In this document: positions 12,721-25,395 of the stretch, piece after piece
Layout: each line of letters starts with the position of its first letter
Numbering within the stretch: position 1 is the first letter of the stretch
Assembly: GCA_027625915.1 (NCBI GenBank)
Contig: JANTQA010000063.1
Location: 4,669,501-4,733,500, forward strand
From: Anaeramoeba flamelloides
Lineage: Eukaryota; Metamonada; Anaeramoebidae
Direction of reading: 5' to 3'
Length of the DNA: 64,000 nucleotides
Made by a program: the position numbers and the translations under genes
The notes under the pieces: generated by a model
Seen by the model: the letters and a program-made list of their open reading frames with translations, nothing else
The model's database searches: none
What the model was told of the DNA's origin: nothing

Positions 12721-13074
12721 TTTTTTGAGTTTAATTGTCCCCCAACAAAAAGTTTTCAATTTACCTCATTCTACATATACACATCCAACACCAACTTGAA
12801 TTTACATTTTATTCAAACCTTGATATGAACTATCTCAGGAAAAACCTTAGTTGATACTTAACTTTGAAACCAAATTTAATAACGATGGAGAACGTGTCCT
12901 TCTAAAAGACGAGATCTCTTTCAAAAACCTAAAAAAACATGACAACAAATTGAACTCTTTTCATTTTTTTTCGATTTTGATTTTTTGCTCTTTTTTTAAA
13001 AAAGTTTTTTAAAAAAACTCAAAAACCTTTCTTTTCGTTCCTAACTCAAAACAATATTTCTTTTTAATTGAAGA

Positions 13075-15723
13075 ATGAATCAAAAAGAATTTGAAGATCT
13101 ATCAAAAATCTTTTTTGAGAGCACAGATCAAAATGAAAGGATCTTGGCTGACAAAGAATTAAAAATCATTTTAAACGATCAAAACAGCTTGGTCCCGGTA
13201 TTTGGCATTTTATTTAAAAGCGAACACTACCAAGCGCAACACTTGAGCTTGCTTTTATTACGAGACTTGGTTGCGAGGTTTTGGGTGCAATTGGAACCCG
13301 GAACGCAACAAGAATTGCAGGGCAACTTATTAGATTATATTAGCGCAATAATTAACACCAAATATCGGGAATTGTTTACACCAGCGACGATAGTGTTTTC
13401 AAGGATTGTGAAATTTGGGTTACCAACTGGAACCAAGTTAAGCAAAATCGATTTGGTTGCGAGCATTCAAAAGGAATTTTTTGAAAACAACAAATCCTCT
13501 GATATTTTAATTGGGCTGTACCTGTTGACAAACCTGGTCACCGAATGCAACACGCCTGTTTCCCCGTGGGAGTCAAATGTCCACCATCGATTATTTTTGT
13601 CTTGGTTTCGTGACGAGCAATTATTTTCAATTTTCAGTTTTGCCATCCATTATCTAAGATTGTCTACGGTCGGCCTTGATCTCGACAAAGGGTTTAATTC
13701 CGAATTTATAACGGAAATTTCAAAAAATGAGCAGAAATTTAAGGAGCAAAACAGAAATTATTTCCAGAACAACGAGAACGATCAAGAGGGGATTGACAAT
13801 TATGATTTCCAAGATCAAAATATACCATTGAAAATATTCGACTCTTCTTTGGATTTAATTTTGTCTGTGTTAAATTTTAATTTTTATTTTATTAGCACCC
13901 TCTTGGACATGGATACAAGTTGTAACTTTACAATTAGGGTTCCAATTAAATGGTGCCGAGATTTTAAATTCAAATGTACGCATATTTTGCCTTCTTTAAT
14001 TAAGCAATATTTAGAAACAAGCAAGCATTACAACGCAAGTGAAAATAACAACAACAACAGCAGCAGCAATAATTTGAATTCGGTTAGTTTAGAAACCATC
14101 CGATTATCAAAAATCTTAAAATGCTTTTCTTTGTTGGCGTCCGTGCACTATTCGTTGTTTATTGGTAACAACATATTAATGAAACAATTCTTAAGGTATT
14201 TGCTAGGGTCTGTTTTGTTAATATCAAACAATCAAGAACAAATATTTCAAGAGGACACATTGAAAATTGGCTTTTCGCAATTAAATCAAAAAATTATCAT
14301 GAATTGGAATATTGCCAAATTAGAGACAAGTGGGTTTCTTGAAAATTGGCTGGATTTATTTTTTGAATTCACAATAGAAAATCTGCAAATCAATAAAATT
14401 AATGGAATAAACTCGAATGTTATTTATTATTTAGCATCATTTTGGGGCTGTGCCGCAACAAAATCTAAACAAAAATTAAACAAACACAAAAATTTTAAAA
14501 CCAAATTTAACACCAGCATTAGCGATCTTAGCAGCAATAACAACGGCACCCAGCTAAACGATAAAAACAAATTACAACTTTCAGAGAGTTTAATTGAATT
14601 GTTTTCTTTAATTTCGAAAAAAATAATTCAAATCAAAATCGAGCAATTGTCAAATGAAAATATCAATGAAAATGATAACTTTGAACAGTCTATTGAAGAC
14701 CTGTTTTTACCCAATTCAAGTTTTTTATCGGAAATTAAAGTCCTCAGAGATTTGGTGAGAATTGAATATCCCGAAACACAAAAATATATCATTAATCAAT
14801 TTGACAACTATTTCCAGTATTTACAAAATAATAATATTAATGAAGAAATAATACTTAAACTTTCTGTTATTATCATTATTTTCAGTAATTTAATTTCTCG
14901 ATTCCAAGTGGAAATAAATTTAATGAATAAGCAAGAAAGCAAAAAAACAAAAAGAAATCAAAATCGAAACCGAAACCGAGCAATATCCTTTATATTGGAA
15001 GAAAATAAAAACAATAATATCAACACTGTCAAGACAAGAGACTGGCAAGAGGACAAAGAAACAGAAATAGAAAATGGGAAGGGGGAAGAAAAACAAGAAG
15101 AATTTTTCCTTTGTGGGAAATTAGATATTGAATTAATATATAAAGTGATTGAACTAATTAAATGGAATGAAGGTTTATTTCTAAAAACAAATCAAAATGA
15201 AAGATATACAGTTTTAGAATTAAGCATTTTGTATTTTTTAAAAAAATTCCTAAACATTTATCATCCGACTTATTATAGAAAATCAAATATTTTTTATAAA
15301 TATTTGATCGAATTTATTCCCGATTTTACATATGAAAGTGATATTTTTTTGTTTTTATTTATACAAACAATTCAAAATTTAAAAAGTAGTTTTGTGCATG
15401 TAAATTTGATTCTTGAAAGTTTACGATTTTTAAAAAAGTTAATTAATACAAATGTTTGGCCAAAAGAGGTTTTCAATTCTGATCCTATTTTAGACTTTTT
15501 ATCAAATCATAATCAAAACGATTTCCCATTTTTAAATACTACATTAATGGGCCATTCAGAAAAAAAAATTAGATTCTTATTTTACCAATGTTTAACCAAA
15601 TTGTTAATTGCAGAAAAGATTGAATTAAAATTTTTAGAAAAATTTGAAAATTTCATTAATCCCTTCGATATGATATTTTTAAGAATTAAAGAATATTTAA
15701 CAACAATTGAGAATAATAATAAC

Positions 15724-15756
<33 letters not shown>

Positions 15757-16911
15757 CGCACCGATCGAAATGATGATAAAGAAATCACTGAAGACATAGT
15801 TATATTTCTATTCAATTTTAGAGGTATTTTTACTGAAATGTCAAAATCCAAATATTTTGTTTATTTATATGATTGGCTATTCCCAGAAAAAATAAAACTT
15901 TTTAATTTAATCTTTGAAAAATATTGGGAAAATACAGAAATAACCAATGCTATTTTACAACTATGGATCGAATTTGTTAAGGATAACACCCAATTAAGAA
16001 CATTGGATAAATCCGAACGAGTCAATGAAAATAATACAAATTTATTTATTCGTTGTAAATTTTGTTTACAAATTTTATCAAAATTTATAAAAAACTATTT
16101 TCAAAATATTAAATTAAATAATATTAATACCAATAACGTTAGCGTGAATCGAGAAGAGCACATAAAGACGTTAAAACTGTGCTTTGTATTATTGAAAAAG
16201 ATAATCAAATCCTTACAAATTCATTTGGGAATATTCGAGTGCTATCAGGATGACACCTTAGATGATTCAATTTTAAATACCTTATCATTGCTTTCAACAA
16301 ATTTTGCCCTGGAAAATTTATTAATTTATCCAAAGTTATCCAAGGCCTATTACTCGTTATTATCAATATTAACAAAAGAAAAAATGGCCTTTATAATTAA
16401 TGTAAATTCAGAAATGTTTGATCTCATTTTTTCTACATATAAAATGGGTCTAAATTCAAGAGATAAAACAATACTGAAAAAAAACTGCAAAATACTGGAG
16501 AGGATTTTAAAATTCTATTTTAAAAACTATAACAATAAATTTCTGAAAAATAAAATACAATTAGAACTTGCCTTAAATCTCCACAATACCCTAATTGAAT
16601 ACCAAACCGATTTAATTTCCATAATGTCAAATTTTTTCCAAATGATCATTTATGAAAACAAAGTTAATACTTGGATTCTTTCAAACCCGTTACTTATTTT
16701 GATTTGTTTATTTCAAAACCATTATATAGACATTAAGAATTCAATTATTAATTCCACTGATGACAATCAAAAGGGGGTCGAAATAAAGTATCTTTTCGAT
16801 CAATTAATGGAACCAATTGAAAACGAAATCAATTCCAAAAATAAATATAATTTTGCACACAATTTAAGTATTTTTAGGAAAAAAATTCGTGAAACTGGGT
16901 TTCTTTTTTAA
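13075..16911 (+). CDS. XPO7: Exportin-7 (RanBP16/17-type nuclear transport receptor)
   Basis: A single-exon 1278-residue HEAT-repeat protein of the importin-beta superfamily. These proteins bind RanGTP and carry cargo across the nuclear pore. The N-terminus (about residues 5-100) resembles the importin-beta N-terminal domain. The C-terminal third follows human exportin-7 closely: GIFECYQDDTLDDSILNTL, then LLIYPKLSKAYYSLLSILTK, FFQMIIYENKVNTWILSNPL and NKYNFAHNLSIFRKKIRETG. Human exportin-7 is about 1087 residues; the extra length here comes from low-complexity insertions, including an Asn run encoded by an AAT/AAC microsatellite at about 15711-15756, and charged loops near 14930-15110. The ATG at 13075 follows a stop-rich AT leader. 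The first 700 bases use visibly more G/C at third positions than the rest. I am confident of the family; assignment to exportin-7 over other exportins rests on the C-terminal matches. Confidence 0.92.
15711..15756 (+). repeat. AAT/AAC trinucleotide microsatellite inside exportin-7
   Basis: Uninterrupted AAT/AAC codons encode about 15 consecutive asparagines in a presumed inter-helix loop. It is in frame, so length changes by whole units would be tolerated. Confidence 0.85.
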
Positions 16912-18138
16912 AATCATAATTCTCATTCTCTCTTGAATTAGTCATCTAAAAATAATGTATGCTTTGAATAAATAGGATTGAGATATTATTAATATTTTTA
17001 CATCTTAAATATTAATAAATAAAAATAAAAATAAAAATAAAAATTATCATGATAATTATGTTTACATCTCTTTATTTTTTTTTATTTTTACAAAATGTTT
17101 GCGTAAGGTACTTATGATTACCATGTATTTTGAAAATATTGATGGGGGCGTTCAAGTTAATATCTTCTATATACTTTTACAAATTAAGAAGAACAAAAAA
17201 AAATTGGTAGAATGATTGAAATTTCACAAAAGATTATTGATCTATTACAATTTCGATATCACCAATTAATTCCTCAAAACATTTTTATGTTGTTCTCACT
17301 CGAAAATTGGTTACAGAACTTTTTTTATTTATTAGGATTTATTATTATTTATTTATTGTTTTGTGAGTATTGTAATTTATAAACAATTGCAAAAATTTCA
17401 ATTTATGAATCGTTCTCATTTGGTATTTCTTCTTTAGAATTGTTTAAATAAGATTTTTTTTTCAAAAATTGATTTTTAGTGTGTTTAAAATTTTGAATTG
17501 GAATTTGTCGTTAAAGGTGAAGTGCTAAAAACACTTTATCGATTAAAGATGGTATTTTGGAGTGAATAAATAAAGAACTTCCTATTCAAAGTGAGAATGG
17601 AAATAGTTATTGTCATTGAAACTTTTTTAAACTTGATTTAGTGTTGATAAAACAAAAGAGAAAAAAATAAAATAAAAAAAAATGGAATTAAAGAGTATGT
17701 AAATAAAAAAAATGAAAGAATAAAAAAAGAAGAAGAATAAACAATAAAGATTAGAACTTTATAGATATCAACCCATCTATAAATTTCTAAATCAAAAATT
17801 AATAAAGTAGCCGATTCCATTTGAGCTAGAGTTGTTCAAATATTTAGAACCCTCTAGTAAAAGAAATTATGATGTGATCCAAAAAAATCAACATAAAAGG
17901 AAAAACCCATCAACACTTGTGGTACAAAAAAAATCTTTTTTCACTGAAGTTTTTACTTTTTTTCTATTATTGCTTTTTTACTCTCTTTTTTTTTATTATT
18001 TTTTTCTCTTTTTCTTGTCTTTGTTAAGAAATTTATTTTTTTTTCTTTTCATCTTTTAAAGAAAAGATATCCTTTGAGTTGTAATCTTGTTTAAATTATA
18101 GTTAAGATCAAAAACTCTAAATACAATTTTATAGTTTC

Positions 18139-18475
18139 AGGAAGTTCCGTCAAGTGCCTAGGTTTTTTTTAATTTTTGAAATGTAAAGAAAATTTTATTC
18201 AATTTTCGGTTTATTTCAAAAAGTAAAAAAAACCTAACGGCTTGTTTCTTGATTTTTTTGGTTTTATTTAGTAAATCTAAGATTTTCGTTCGGTTTTTTT
18301 GAGTTTTCTATTTATTTTAAAAATTAAAAAAAACCTAGAACATTTCACAAGTAAACAGAAAACTCAAGAAAACCTAATTTCGGTATTCCAAAATTCAAAA
18401 GAATTGTGATAAATCAAAGATTTTACTCTTTTCTTTTGAATTCTGGAAAAGATAACGGTGGTTTTCTTGAGGTAA
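18139..18475. repeat. Modular hairpin cluster H2
   Basis: It begins with the linker CCGTCAAGTGCCTAGG, then a T-rich hairpin (AGGTTTTTTTTAATTTTTGA paired with TTTCAAAAAGTAAAAAAAAC ending CCTAACGG). Next comes a second hairpin type around GGTTTTTTTGAGTTTTCTAT and AGAAAACTCAAGAAAACCTA, then a third pairing ATTCAAAAGAATTG with TTTTGAATTCTGGAAAAG. All three hairpin types recur in the other clusters. Confidence 0.75.
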
Positions 18476-20700
18476 TTTAGTTGAATCACCTTTCTTCATT
18501 AATAAAAAAAAAAAAAATTAAGATTTTAAAAAATAGATAAAATAAATAATTAGAGTTAATGAAATTGATAAAAATTGTTTGGATTTGAGATCTTTTTCCT
18601 AAAATATGTAGCTTCATATTGATCAGTAAATATTCTATATTAACATTATAAATTTCTTCGATGTTCATTTTCCTCAGCAATTCATTTGTATCTTTTGTTA
18701 GTAATACTCTCACAATTAAAATATTTTGTTATTTTGAAGTATTTGTTCCTTTGTTTTCTGTTTTTTTCTTATCTTTTAGATCTTCATATGAAATAATCCA
18801 CCTCATTAATTAATTTTTTTACTAACAACCTGTGCATGTTTTGGAATTCACTCCCCTTTACCATTTATATACCTATCTTTTTAAAAAATTTAATTTAGAG
18901 CTTTTACAAAATATTTTACATTTGAATTGAGTTGTTGTTGATTTTTAGTTTAGGTATAGCTATTGTTCACCAAAGTAGTCTGGAAAAGGTACCAATATTA
19001 AGAGATCGTTTTAATTTCTATTTTTATTTTTCTTTTGAGGATTTTTCTTTGTCTTATATTGGTTAATTACGAGTCATATTATTTTTCCCTTGATCTCTTT
19101 TTTCTCTATTTTTTTTCCACGTTAATTTTTTTATTTAATCCAATTTTGGATCTTCTTCCCTATTTAACAGGTTTTTAATATTATTAATGCATTTTTTTTT
19201 TATTCTGAATTTTTTTTAGTTTTAGTCAAAGTTTGTAGAAAATACTTTAGAATGAGTTCTCGTTAGATACTTATTAATTTTAAATAAGTTGTTATTTAAT
19301 TTGTTTAAGGGTCGAGTCATTAAGGTGAAAAAAAATAATTTTCTGAAATGGAAAAAATAAATTTTCAATTTTTATGAGGACCTAATATCAATTTAAATCT
19401 AACCAACATGTGATATAAAATCGATCTCCAAAAATCAATAATCAAAAAAGAGGAAAATTTTAGAATAAACTGCCAAAGGGGAACACATAATTTTGTTTAG
19501 AATGGTTGTGATTTACAATTCTGAAAACAACTAAACAGTTGTATTTATCTTTGGTGTTTTTTGAGATCTTCTAAATTTTTTTGATTTTTTTTGATTTTTT
19601 CAAATGAGATATTTTATCTTAAGAATCTACTGAAAAATTTAGTTTGGGGAATTTAGAGGATTTTAAAAATATCAAAAATTTGATTTAATTAGATTTAATT
19701 GAATTGAAATAATTTGTTTTAAATTGAAGAAATTGTCCCCTTTGGAAATTTCAAATAAGAAAAATATTTTATTTCTTTTGTAAATTTAATGTTTTGAAAT
19801 TGAGAATGAGTTTTTGACTTTTTTAGATTGGATTGCTTGTCAATGAGGATCCTTAAGAAATTTTTAATTTGATATTTGAATTTTGTCATTGATAAATTTT
19901 AATAAACCTTTTTTAGGTTAATTTGAATTTTTTGTTATTAGAGATCCATATCAATTTTTATTTGTTCTTTTGAATTTTTTCAATAGAAATAAGTCGAATT
20001 ACGAAATATCTTTTTTTGGTTTCAATTCACTTCTTGAGTATGGAGCAAATTCATAGTAAATGATTAGAACCTTAAGAATATTTTTTTTAATAAAATAATA
20101 TTCTTTTTGGTAAAAATTTAGAAAATTGAAAATTTGCGAAAAAACTTTATCAAAGACAAAAAAAAATGAAAAAAAATAATAATTAATAAATAAATTTGTC
20201 AAGGATTTTAATAAAATTGAACATTATATACAATTGAAAATAAAAATAATGAACTTTATTTATATTATGAAAATTGTATTATTATAATTCAAAATATTCC
20301 TACAAAATACATTCAAAAAAGTCATTTCAAAAGATTATTTTTATTAAAAACGAAATCAAAACTCCCATTCTCAAATTTTAAAATACCAAAATTCAAATTT
20401 TTTTTTTTGAAAAAATAATCTTTGTTAGTCAATTCTAGAAGAAATACCAAATTGCAACCATTCACTAATTGAAATGTTAACATTTATTTATAGATCACAA
20501 TAATCACAAAAACAAAAATAATTAATAATTATCAATACTAATAAGTCAAGATTGTATCAAAAACTTTGGAGAGAGCAAAAAAAAAAAATAAATTGGCAAA
20601 TTCATCAAAATTCTAATAGTGATGATCAATTGATCAAATGATGAGAGACTATCAACTAATGTTATTTGGGTTCTTCTATTTTGAGGTAACCAGCTTTAAC

Positions 20701-20718
20701 ATATATATATATATATAT
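20701..20718. repeat. TA dinucleotide microsatellite
   Basis: An uninterrupted AT run. Comparable runs lie at about 26010-26047, 29832-29859, 35041-35071 and 58287-58306. Confidence 0.9.
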
Positions 20719-21059
20719 CAATCGTCCTAAAAAGTATTGATTAGTTAGAAAGATGTAATGTAATTCTACAAATGAAATGTTATAAAAAACTCAAAGATGA
20801 AAAAATTATTTTTATATTTTATACAAACAAAATTATTTCGGATTTGAATGAAATTGTATTAATGGAATTCTTATAAAATTTTTAACTGTGGATAAAATTT
20901 AAGAAATTTAATTTAGTATTCAAAGTTAAAATTGGGGATAACAGCCATTCTCAATTACCGGACTATCCCCAATAAACAAAAAATTTTAACATTTTTTCTT
21001 AAATTGTTATTTGCAAGAATTCTGGGTTTAGATAAAGTCAAGAAACAATTAGAACAAAT

Positions 21060-21800
21060 TTAAAATTAAAATACACAAATTACAGTTTATATTTAATATA
21101 TAAAATATTAAAACTTTTTTAAAGATAAAAAACAAACAAATATTTATATAGTAATAATTTTTATCAAAAAATATTTAGACTTTATTCATTATTCTTTGAT
21201 TTATCATCTATTTAAAAATTTACAAAAAAAAATTATAAAAAAAGAAATTATAAAAATAACCTACTCTTTTATTACTCAAAAGTGGGAATTGGTATTTATC
21301 AGGGAGGTCCATTATCTCCTATCTTGTTTCGTTTTATTGCTCGTTTTCTCTTAGACAAAATCAAATCACTTGTATTACATGTCCGAATGTTTGTAGATGA
21401 TCTGATTTTACATATGAAAGGATCATGTTTGATTAGATTAAATAACCAATTAAATATGTATATATAAAGTCATAAAAAATTTTGATATGAATCCCAAAAA
21501 CAATAAAACTAAAAAAACTTTAATTTCAAAGTAGGTTTTATATCTTGGTATTTGGGTCAATAAAAAATTTCACTTTTAAAAATTTAACCTTGAAACAGTT
21601 AAGACCATTTTAAAAAGTTAATCAATATCTAACAACAAAAAAACTTTTCTAATGGAGAGAAAATATTGGTAATTTCAAGTTTTTTTACATAGTTAATTAC
21701 TAATGGGTATGACATCCTTGACTTAACAAAAACTAATTTTAAAGACTTTGAGTTATGGAATAATAAAAAAAATTAAAGTAAATATCTATTTCAATTCTTC
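21060..21800 (+). mobile_element. LINE reverse-transcriptase fragment, copy 2
   Basis: The best-preserved stretch is 21282-21467: GIGIYQGGPLSPILFRFIAR (motif B) followed by MFVDDLILHMKG (motif C, FVDD in place of the FADD seen in copy 3). Upstream, a decayed motif A is readable (YIVIIFIKKYLDFIHYS); downstream is LYLGIW (about 21540). Several frame breaks and both ends missing. Same family as the copies at 3780-5390, 41040-43320 and 53630-54335. Confidence 0.75.
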
Positions 21801-22176
21801 AAATTGTATTTGCTTAAAATTAATTGAAAGAATGAAACAAAAAAGATAATTTCACAAAAGAATTTGTAAAAAAAACTTTTTTAAGATTTAAATTTAACTT
21901 TTCTATCTGCTGCTTGATGGAGAAAATTTAAATTTTGTAAATTAGAATATAGCTTTAATAGTATATACAACAATTTGTTTGAAACAAGTATCCCATTCCT
22001 ACTGAATGTTATCCATAAGTGATTCTCAACACAGGATAAAACTGCCTTAAATATGAAATTTGAAAATAGTTTATTGGTGTGAAAGTACTTTAGAATTAAT
22101 TGGTTACTTTCTTTTTCAGAATTTTTATCATTTTTTTTTTGTTTTTCTTTGTATACTTTAACAAATTTATTTTGAA

Positions 22177-23025
22177 ATGACAAGCCAAACCACAACTGTA
22201 ATACCAATAAATAACAGTAATTCACTTTCCGGACTCCCTGTGAACAATTCACAAAACTCAACAACAGCAATTGAAATCAAAAAAGAAAAAGAAAATGAAA
22301 ACGAAAAAGAAAAAGAAATTGAAATAAAAAAAGAATCTGAAAAAGAAAAAGAAAAATCTTCTAATACCAATAATGATGGCGACAACACTGAGAACAAAGA
22401 AACAACCAAACAAGATACGGCTGAAGTTATGAATGAAAACGACTCTGATTCTGATCAAGAAGAATTGATTTCAAAGCCAACACTTTATCAGCCGGATCTT
22501 GATCCTGAAGAAGTCCCGCCATGGACTCGGCCAGATGTAAATATCACGGATTATTTTAATTATGGTTTCACAAAGGAGACATGGGAATTGTATTCTGAAA
22601 AGCAAATGAGTATTCGGAATGAATACAAATCAAAATTAGGATCAAACAATCGTAACCAAAACAATATGAATGATCAAAACCAACAAGGAAAAAATCAAAA
22701 TTACAATTATAGACACTATGATTATAACCAAAATAGAGGTTACCAAAAAAATCGTAATAGAGGTGGGAGAGGTGGAAGAGGTGGCAGAGGCGGAAGAGGT
22801 GGCAGGGGCGGAAGAGGCGGAAGGGGTGGCAGAGGCGGTCGAGGCGGTCGAGGTGGACGAGGTGGCCGAGGTGGGATGATGAACGTTAATTATCTCCCAA
22901 ATATGAACCAACCTCAAATGAATATTTTTCCAATGGGCAACCCTAAACAAGAAGGCTACAACATGAATTGGATTCGACAAAACAACCCTTACTTTCCACA
23001 AAGTAATTCTCATACTTTTCATTAA
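22177..23025 (+). CDS. FIP1: FIP1-type pre-mRNA 3'-end processing factor with RGG tail
   Basis: FIP1 links poly(A) polymerase to the cleavage and polyadenylation specificity factor in the nucleus. This 282-residue protein has an acidic, Glu/Lys-rich N-terminus (about 30-95, KEKENENEKEKE pattern). The diagnostic FIP1 motif follows at about 115-147 (PWTRPDVNITDYFNYGF, then TWELYSEKQMSIR), which matches the core motif of yeast Fip1 and human FIP1L1. Next is an Asn/Gln/Tyr-rich linker and a run of RGG/GGR repeats at about 196-234. RGG repeats bind RNA and are targets of arginine methylation; here they replace the Arg-rich tail of animal FIP1L1. The ATG at 22177 follows a T-rich leader, and the gene appears intronless with stop TAA. 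The RGG block is a purine-biased GC-richer island against the AT-rich surroundings. Confidence 0.92.
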   Translation: MTSQTTTVIPINNSNSLSGLPVNNSQNSTTAIEIKKEKENENEKEKEIEIKKESEKEKEKSSNTNNDGDNTENKETTKQDTAEVMNENDSDSDQEELISKPTLYQPDLDPEEVPPWTRPDVNITDYFNYGFTKETWELYSEKQMSIRNEYKSKLGSNNRNQNNMNDQNQQGKNQNYNYRHYDYNQNRGYQKNRNRGGRGGRGGRGGRGGRGGRGGRGGRGGRGGRGGRGGRGGMMNVNYLPNMNQPQMNIFPMGNPKQEGYNMNWIRQNNPYFPQSNSHTFH

Positions 23026-25395
23026 TTAACTTTTACTTTCTTTTATCACCACCAAAACCATCTTTTGATTCTTTCGATCACTCTCCGATCTTATTTAGAT
23101 ATTTTTATTTTCACGTGATTATTATTGCAAAGAAATGCATAGAGGCACATGTTTGGTTTTCTTTTCTTTTCTTTGAATAGTCATTTTAAAAAAATGTGAC
23201 ATGAATAGTTTGCAAAATGTCTCATAAAAGAGATTACAAACTACAATAGAACTATTTTTAGTGATATCTTAAAAAAATTTTTGATAACACTTTTTTTAAA
23301 ACTGCTTCAAAGTAAACCGGGATACAAGTCGAATTAACAGTTCATTTTCCATCATTTATTTCAAAAATAATGAAAAAGTCATTTAAATAAACAGATTTTT
23401 ATTCTAAACTCTACTTTAAAAAAGAATTAAATCCGTTGGCAATTGAAAATTTAAAAAAATAAAGTTGGTAAAATGTGTAGATCAAACAATTTTTACAAAA
23501 CAAAATTTAATTTCTTCCAAATATTTTGGAGAAAGAATCAATATTTTCATCAAAGATATTTCCTAAAAAGCAAGGAAAATTTATTTTAAAATATCTTTAC
23601 TAAAGTCAATTCTAATATTGTTATTTAAATATCCAAAATTGACATTCGTCATTAATCGATCCTTCATAACAATTCAATTTGTTTATTTATAAGAAGTTAT
23701 ACTTTAAAGATATCAAAGTTTTCGAATCACATTTTTATATATTATTTTTTCACGATATAAAAAATTGGTGTTTATTTTTTTCTTCTTTTTGATACTAAAA
23801 ATTTATAGAGAGATTCAATCTCGATATAATTTCTGAATGGAAGAGAAATCTTATAAAAGTCTTTAATTGTTTAAAAAATTGTACTAAATCCTTTTTATAT
23901 TTCCCGTTTTTTTATTTAAATTGGTTGTGCCTCGATTTTTCCAAAAAAATTATCATTTTTTGATTTCATTTTTTGGAAATTCAGATTAAATATCTTCAAA
24001 TACATACCATAGACATTGATTTAATTATTAGTAATATCCCTCTTAATTTTATAACACTAATTTACTAATAGAAATACTTCCAAAGAGAATATTGTATGAA
24101 AAAAAAAAAAATACACTTTTTCGAAAATACCTTCATCTTTATTTTTCTTTTTTCTTGAAAATTTCAGAAATTTACAATTTTTTTTGATCTCTATAGCAAA
24201 AAGAAATGCTACAAGTTACACAAACAACGAACTATTTTTCTTTGAATTTTTAATGAGATTTTTCTTTGGCTTTAATATTAATCGAAAATTAACCTAAAAA
24301 TTATCTTCAAATTGTAATAACAAAACAGAAAATCAAAAAAGTTACATTCTGTAAAAAAAATTAAAAAATGAAGGGAAGTTCAAAAAAATAAGTTTAGCCA
24401 AAAGATATTTGATATGAAGTTAAAATGTATTCAAAAAAATTCACTATTGAATTCCTATCTTTTTGTCATCAGCTGCATCTTTTCTTTGGTATATTTCTTC
24501 AAACTTTTGAAATTAAGAAGGATTTTTTTTTTTTCACTTTAATTCAGAATAATAGATTATTTAAAATTCTTTAGAAATTATTTGAATTTTTTATTTTGTG
24601 TATTTCATTAAAACCTATGTGAATTTTTAAATTGAAAAAAAAAATATTTTTATACAGTCGTTTTAAAAAAGTGAAGACTTTTTTAAAACTTTTATCCAGT
24701 TTTCTGTTTTCAAAAATTAAAGAATTTTTTAGAATTAAAGAATTTTTAAAGAATTAAAAATTTTATCAAGTTTTCGATTTTAATAAAGTGAAAACCTTTT
24801 CAGAATTAAAACTTTTTGAAAGTTTTTTTGTTTTAAAAAGTGAATGATCAACCTTTAAATGTGTTGTAGAGGTTAGGGTGTGAAGGAAAGTAATTTTTTA
24901 AAAAAAAGTTTTCACTTTTTTGAAACACAAAATTTTAAAAAAGTTGTTATTCTGACAAAATCATAAATAAAAAAAAAAAGTTTTCACTTTTCTAAAATGA
25001 CAATCTGTAATAAAATGTGTGGGAATTTTACATTTAAAAATTCCATAGATTTATGATATTCCAAAAAATGTGTTTGCAATTTTTTTTACATTTCATAAAA
25101 TATTCTCTTTTCTTAGTATTCCAATTTGTAAATTGACAAAATAAAATTAAGAGGGATATCAAAATTAATTGAATCAAGTAACTATTGGTTTATTTTAAAA
25201 TATGTTCATTAAAATATTTCCAAAAAAAAAAAAAAAACAATATTTTTTTTCTAATAAACCTCAAATTGTTTTTTCGTAAATTCCAGAATAAAATATTAAT
25301 TTATTTAATATTATTTACTTTGATATTTTGTATATGTACTAAAATTATCAATTAATGTAAAAAAATATTTTTTTTTTTTTTTTGACAAAATAGTG
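23026..25395. other. AT-rich intergenic region between FIP1 and the RG-rich gene
   Basis: It holds a Tc1/mariner-type MITE (24655-25007). Short open windows with coding-like composition (minus strand near 24510-24447, plus strand near 24198) lack supporting exons. Nothing else is identifiable. Confidence 0.55.
24655..25007. mobile_element. Tc1/mariner-type MITE (353 bp) with TA target site
   Basis: The left end CAGTCGTTTTAAAAAAGTGA and the complement of the right end (CAGATTGTCATTTTAGAAAA then GTGAAAAC) are imperfect inverted repeats. Both are bordered by TA (24653-24654 and 25008-25009). The interior repeats the motif AAAGTTTTCACTTTT. Non-coding. Confidence 0.65.

Larger units (their letters stand above)
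9260..13074. other. AT-rich intergenic region upstream of exportin-7
   Basis: No convincing gene. It holds a Tc1/mariner-type MITE (10610-10806), a foldback pair immediately after it (10809-11310) and a diverged R3 repeat (about 11930-12720). Short open stretches (for example after an AG at 9360) are not supported by flanking exons. Confidence 0.6.
16912..22176. other. AT-rich intergenic region between exportin-7 and FIP1
   Basis: No supported gene. It contains hairpin cluster H2 (18139-18475), a TA microsatellite (20701-20718) and a LINE fragment (about 21060-21800). A possible small minus-strand exon pair near 18864-18590 was considered but not accepted. Confidence 0.6.

Noticed and set aside
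18590-18864. Possible two-exon minus-strand gene starting MVKGSEFQNMH and continuing VLLTKDTNELLRKMN
   Set aside because: The frame and phase can be made to fit (GTTGTT donor at 18829, AG acceptor near 18709), but the donor is weak, the 3' part runs into low-complexity AT sequence and no homology is recognised.
22642-23022. Long opposite-strand and other-frame readings over the FIP1 RGG region
   Set aside because: Shadows of the GGN-rich repeat; the plus-strand frame carries the FIP1 motif.
24447-24515. Minus-strand segment reading FEEIYQRKDAADDKKIGIQ before a stop
   Set aside because: Composition is coding-like, but it is only about 20 codons and no upstream exon with a start could be found.
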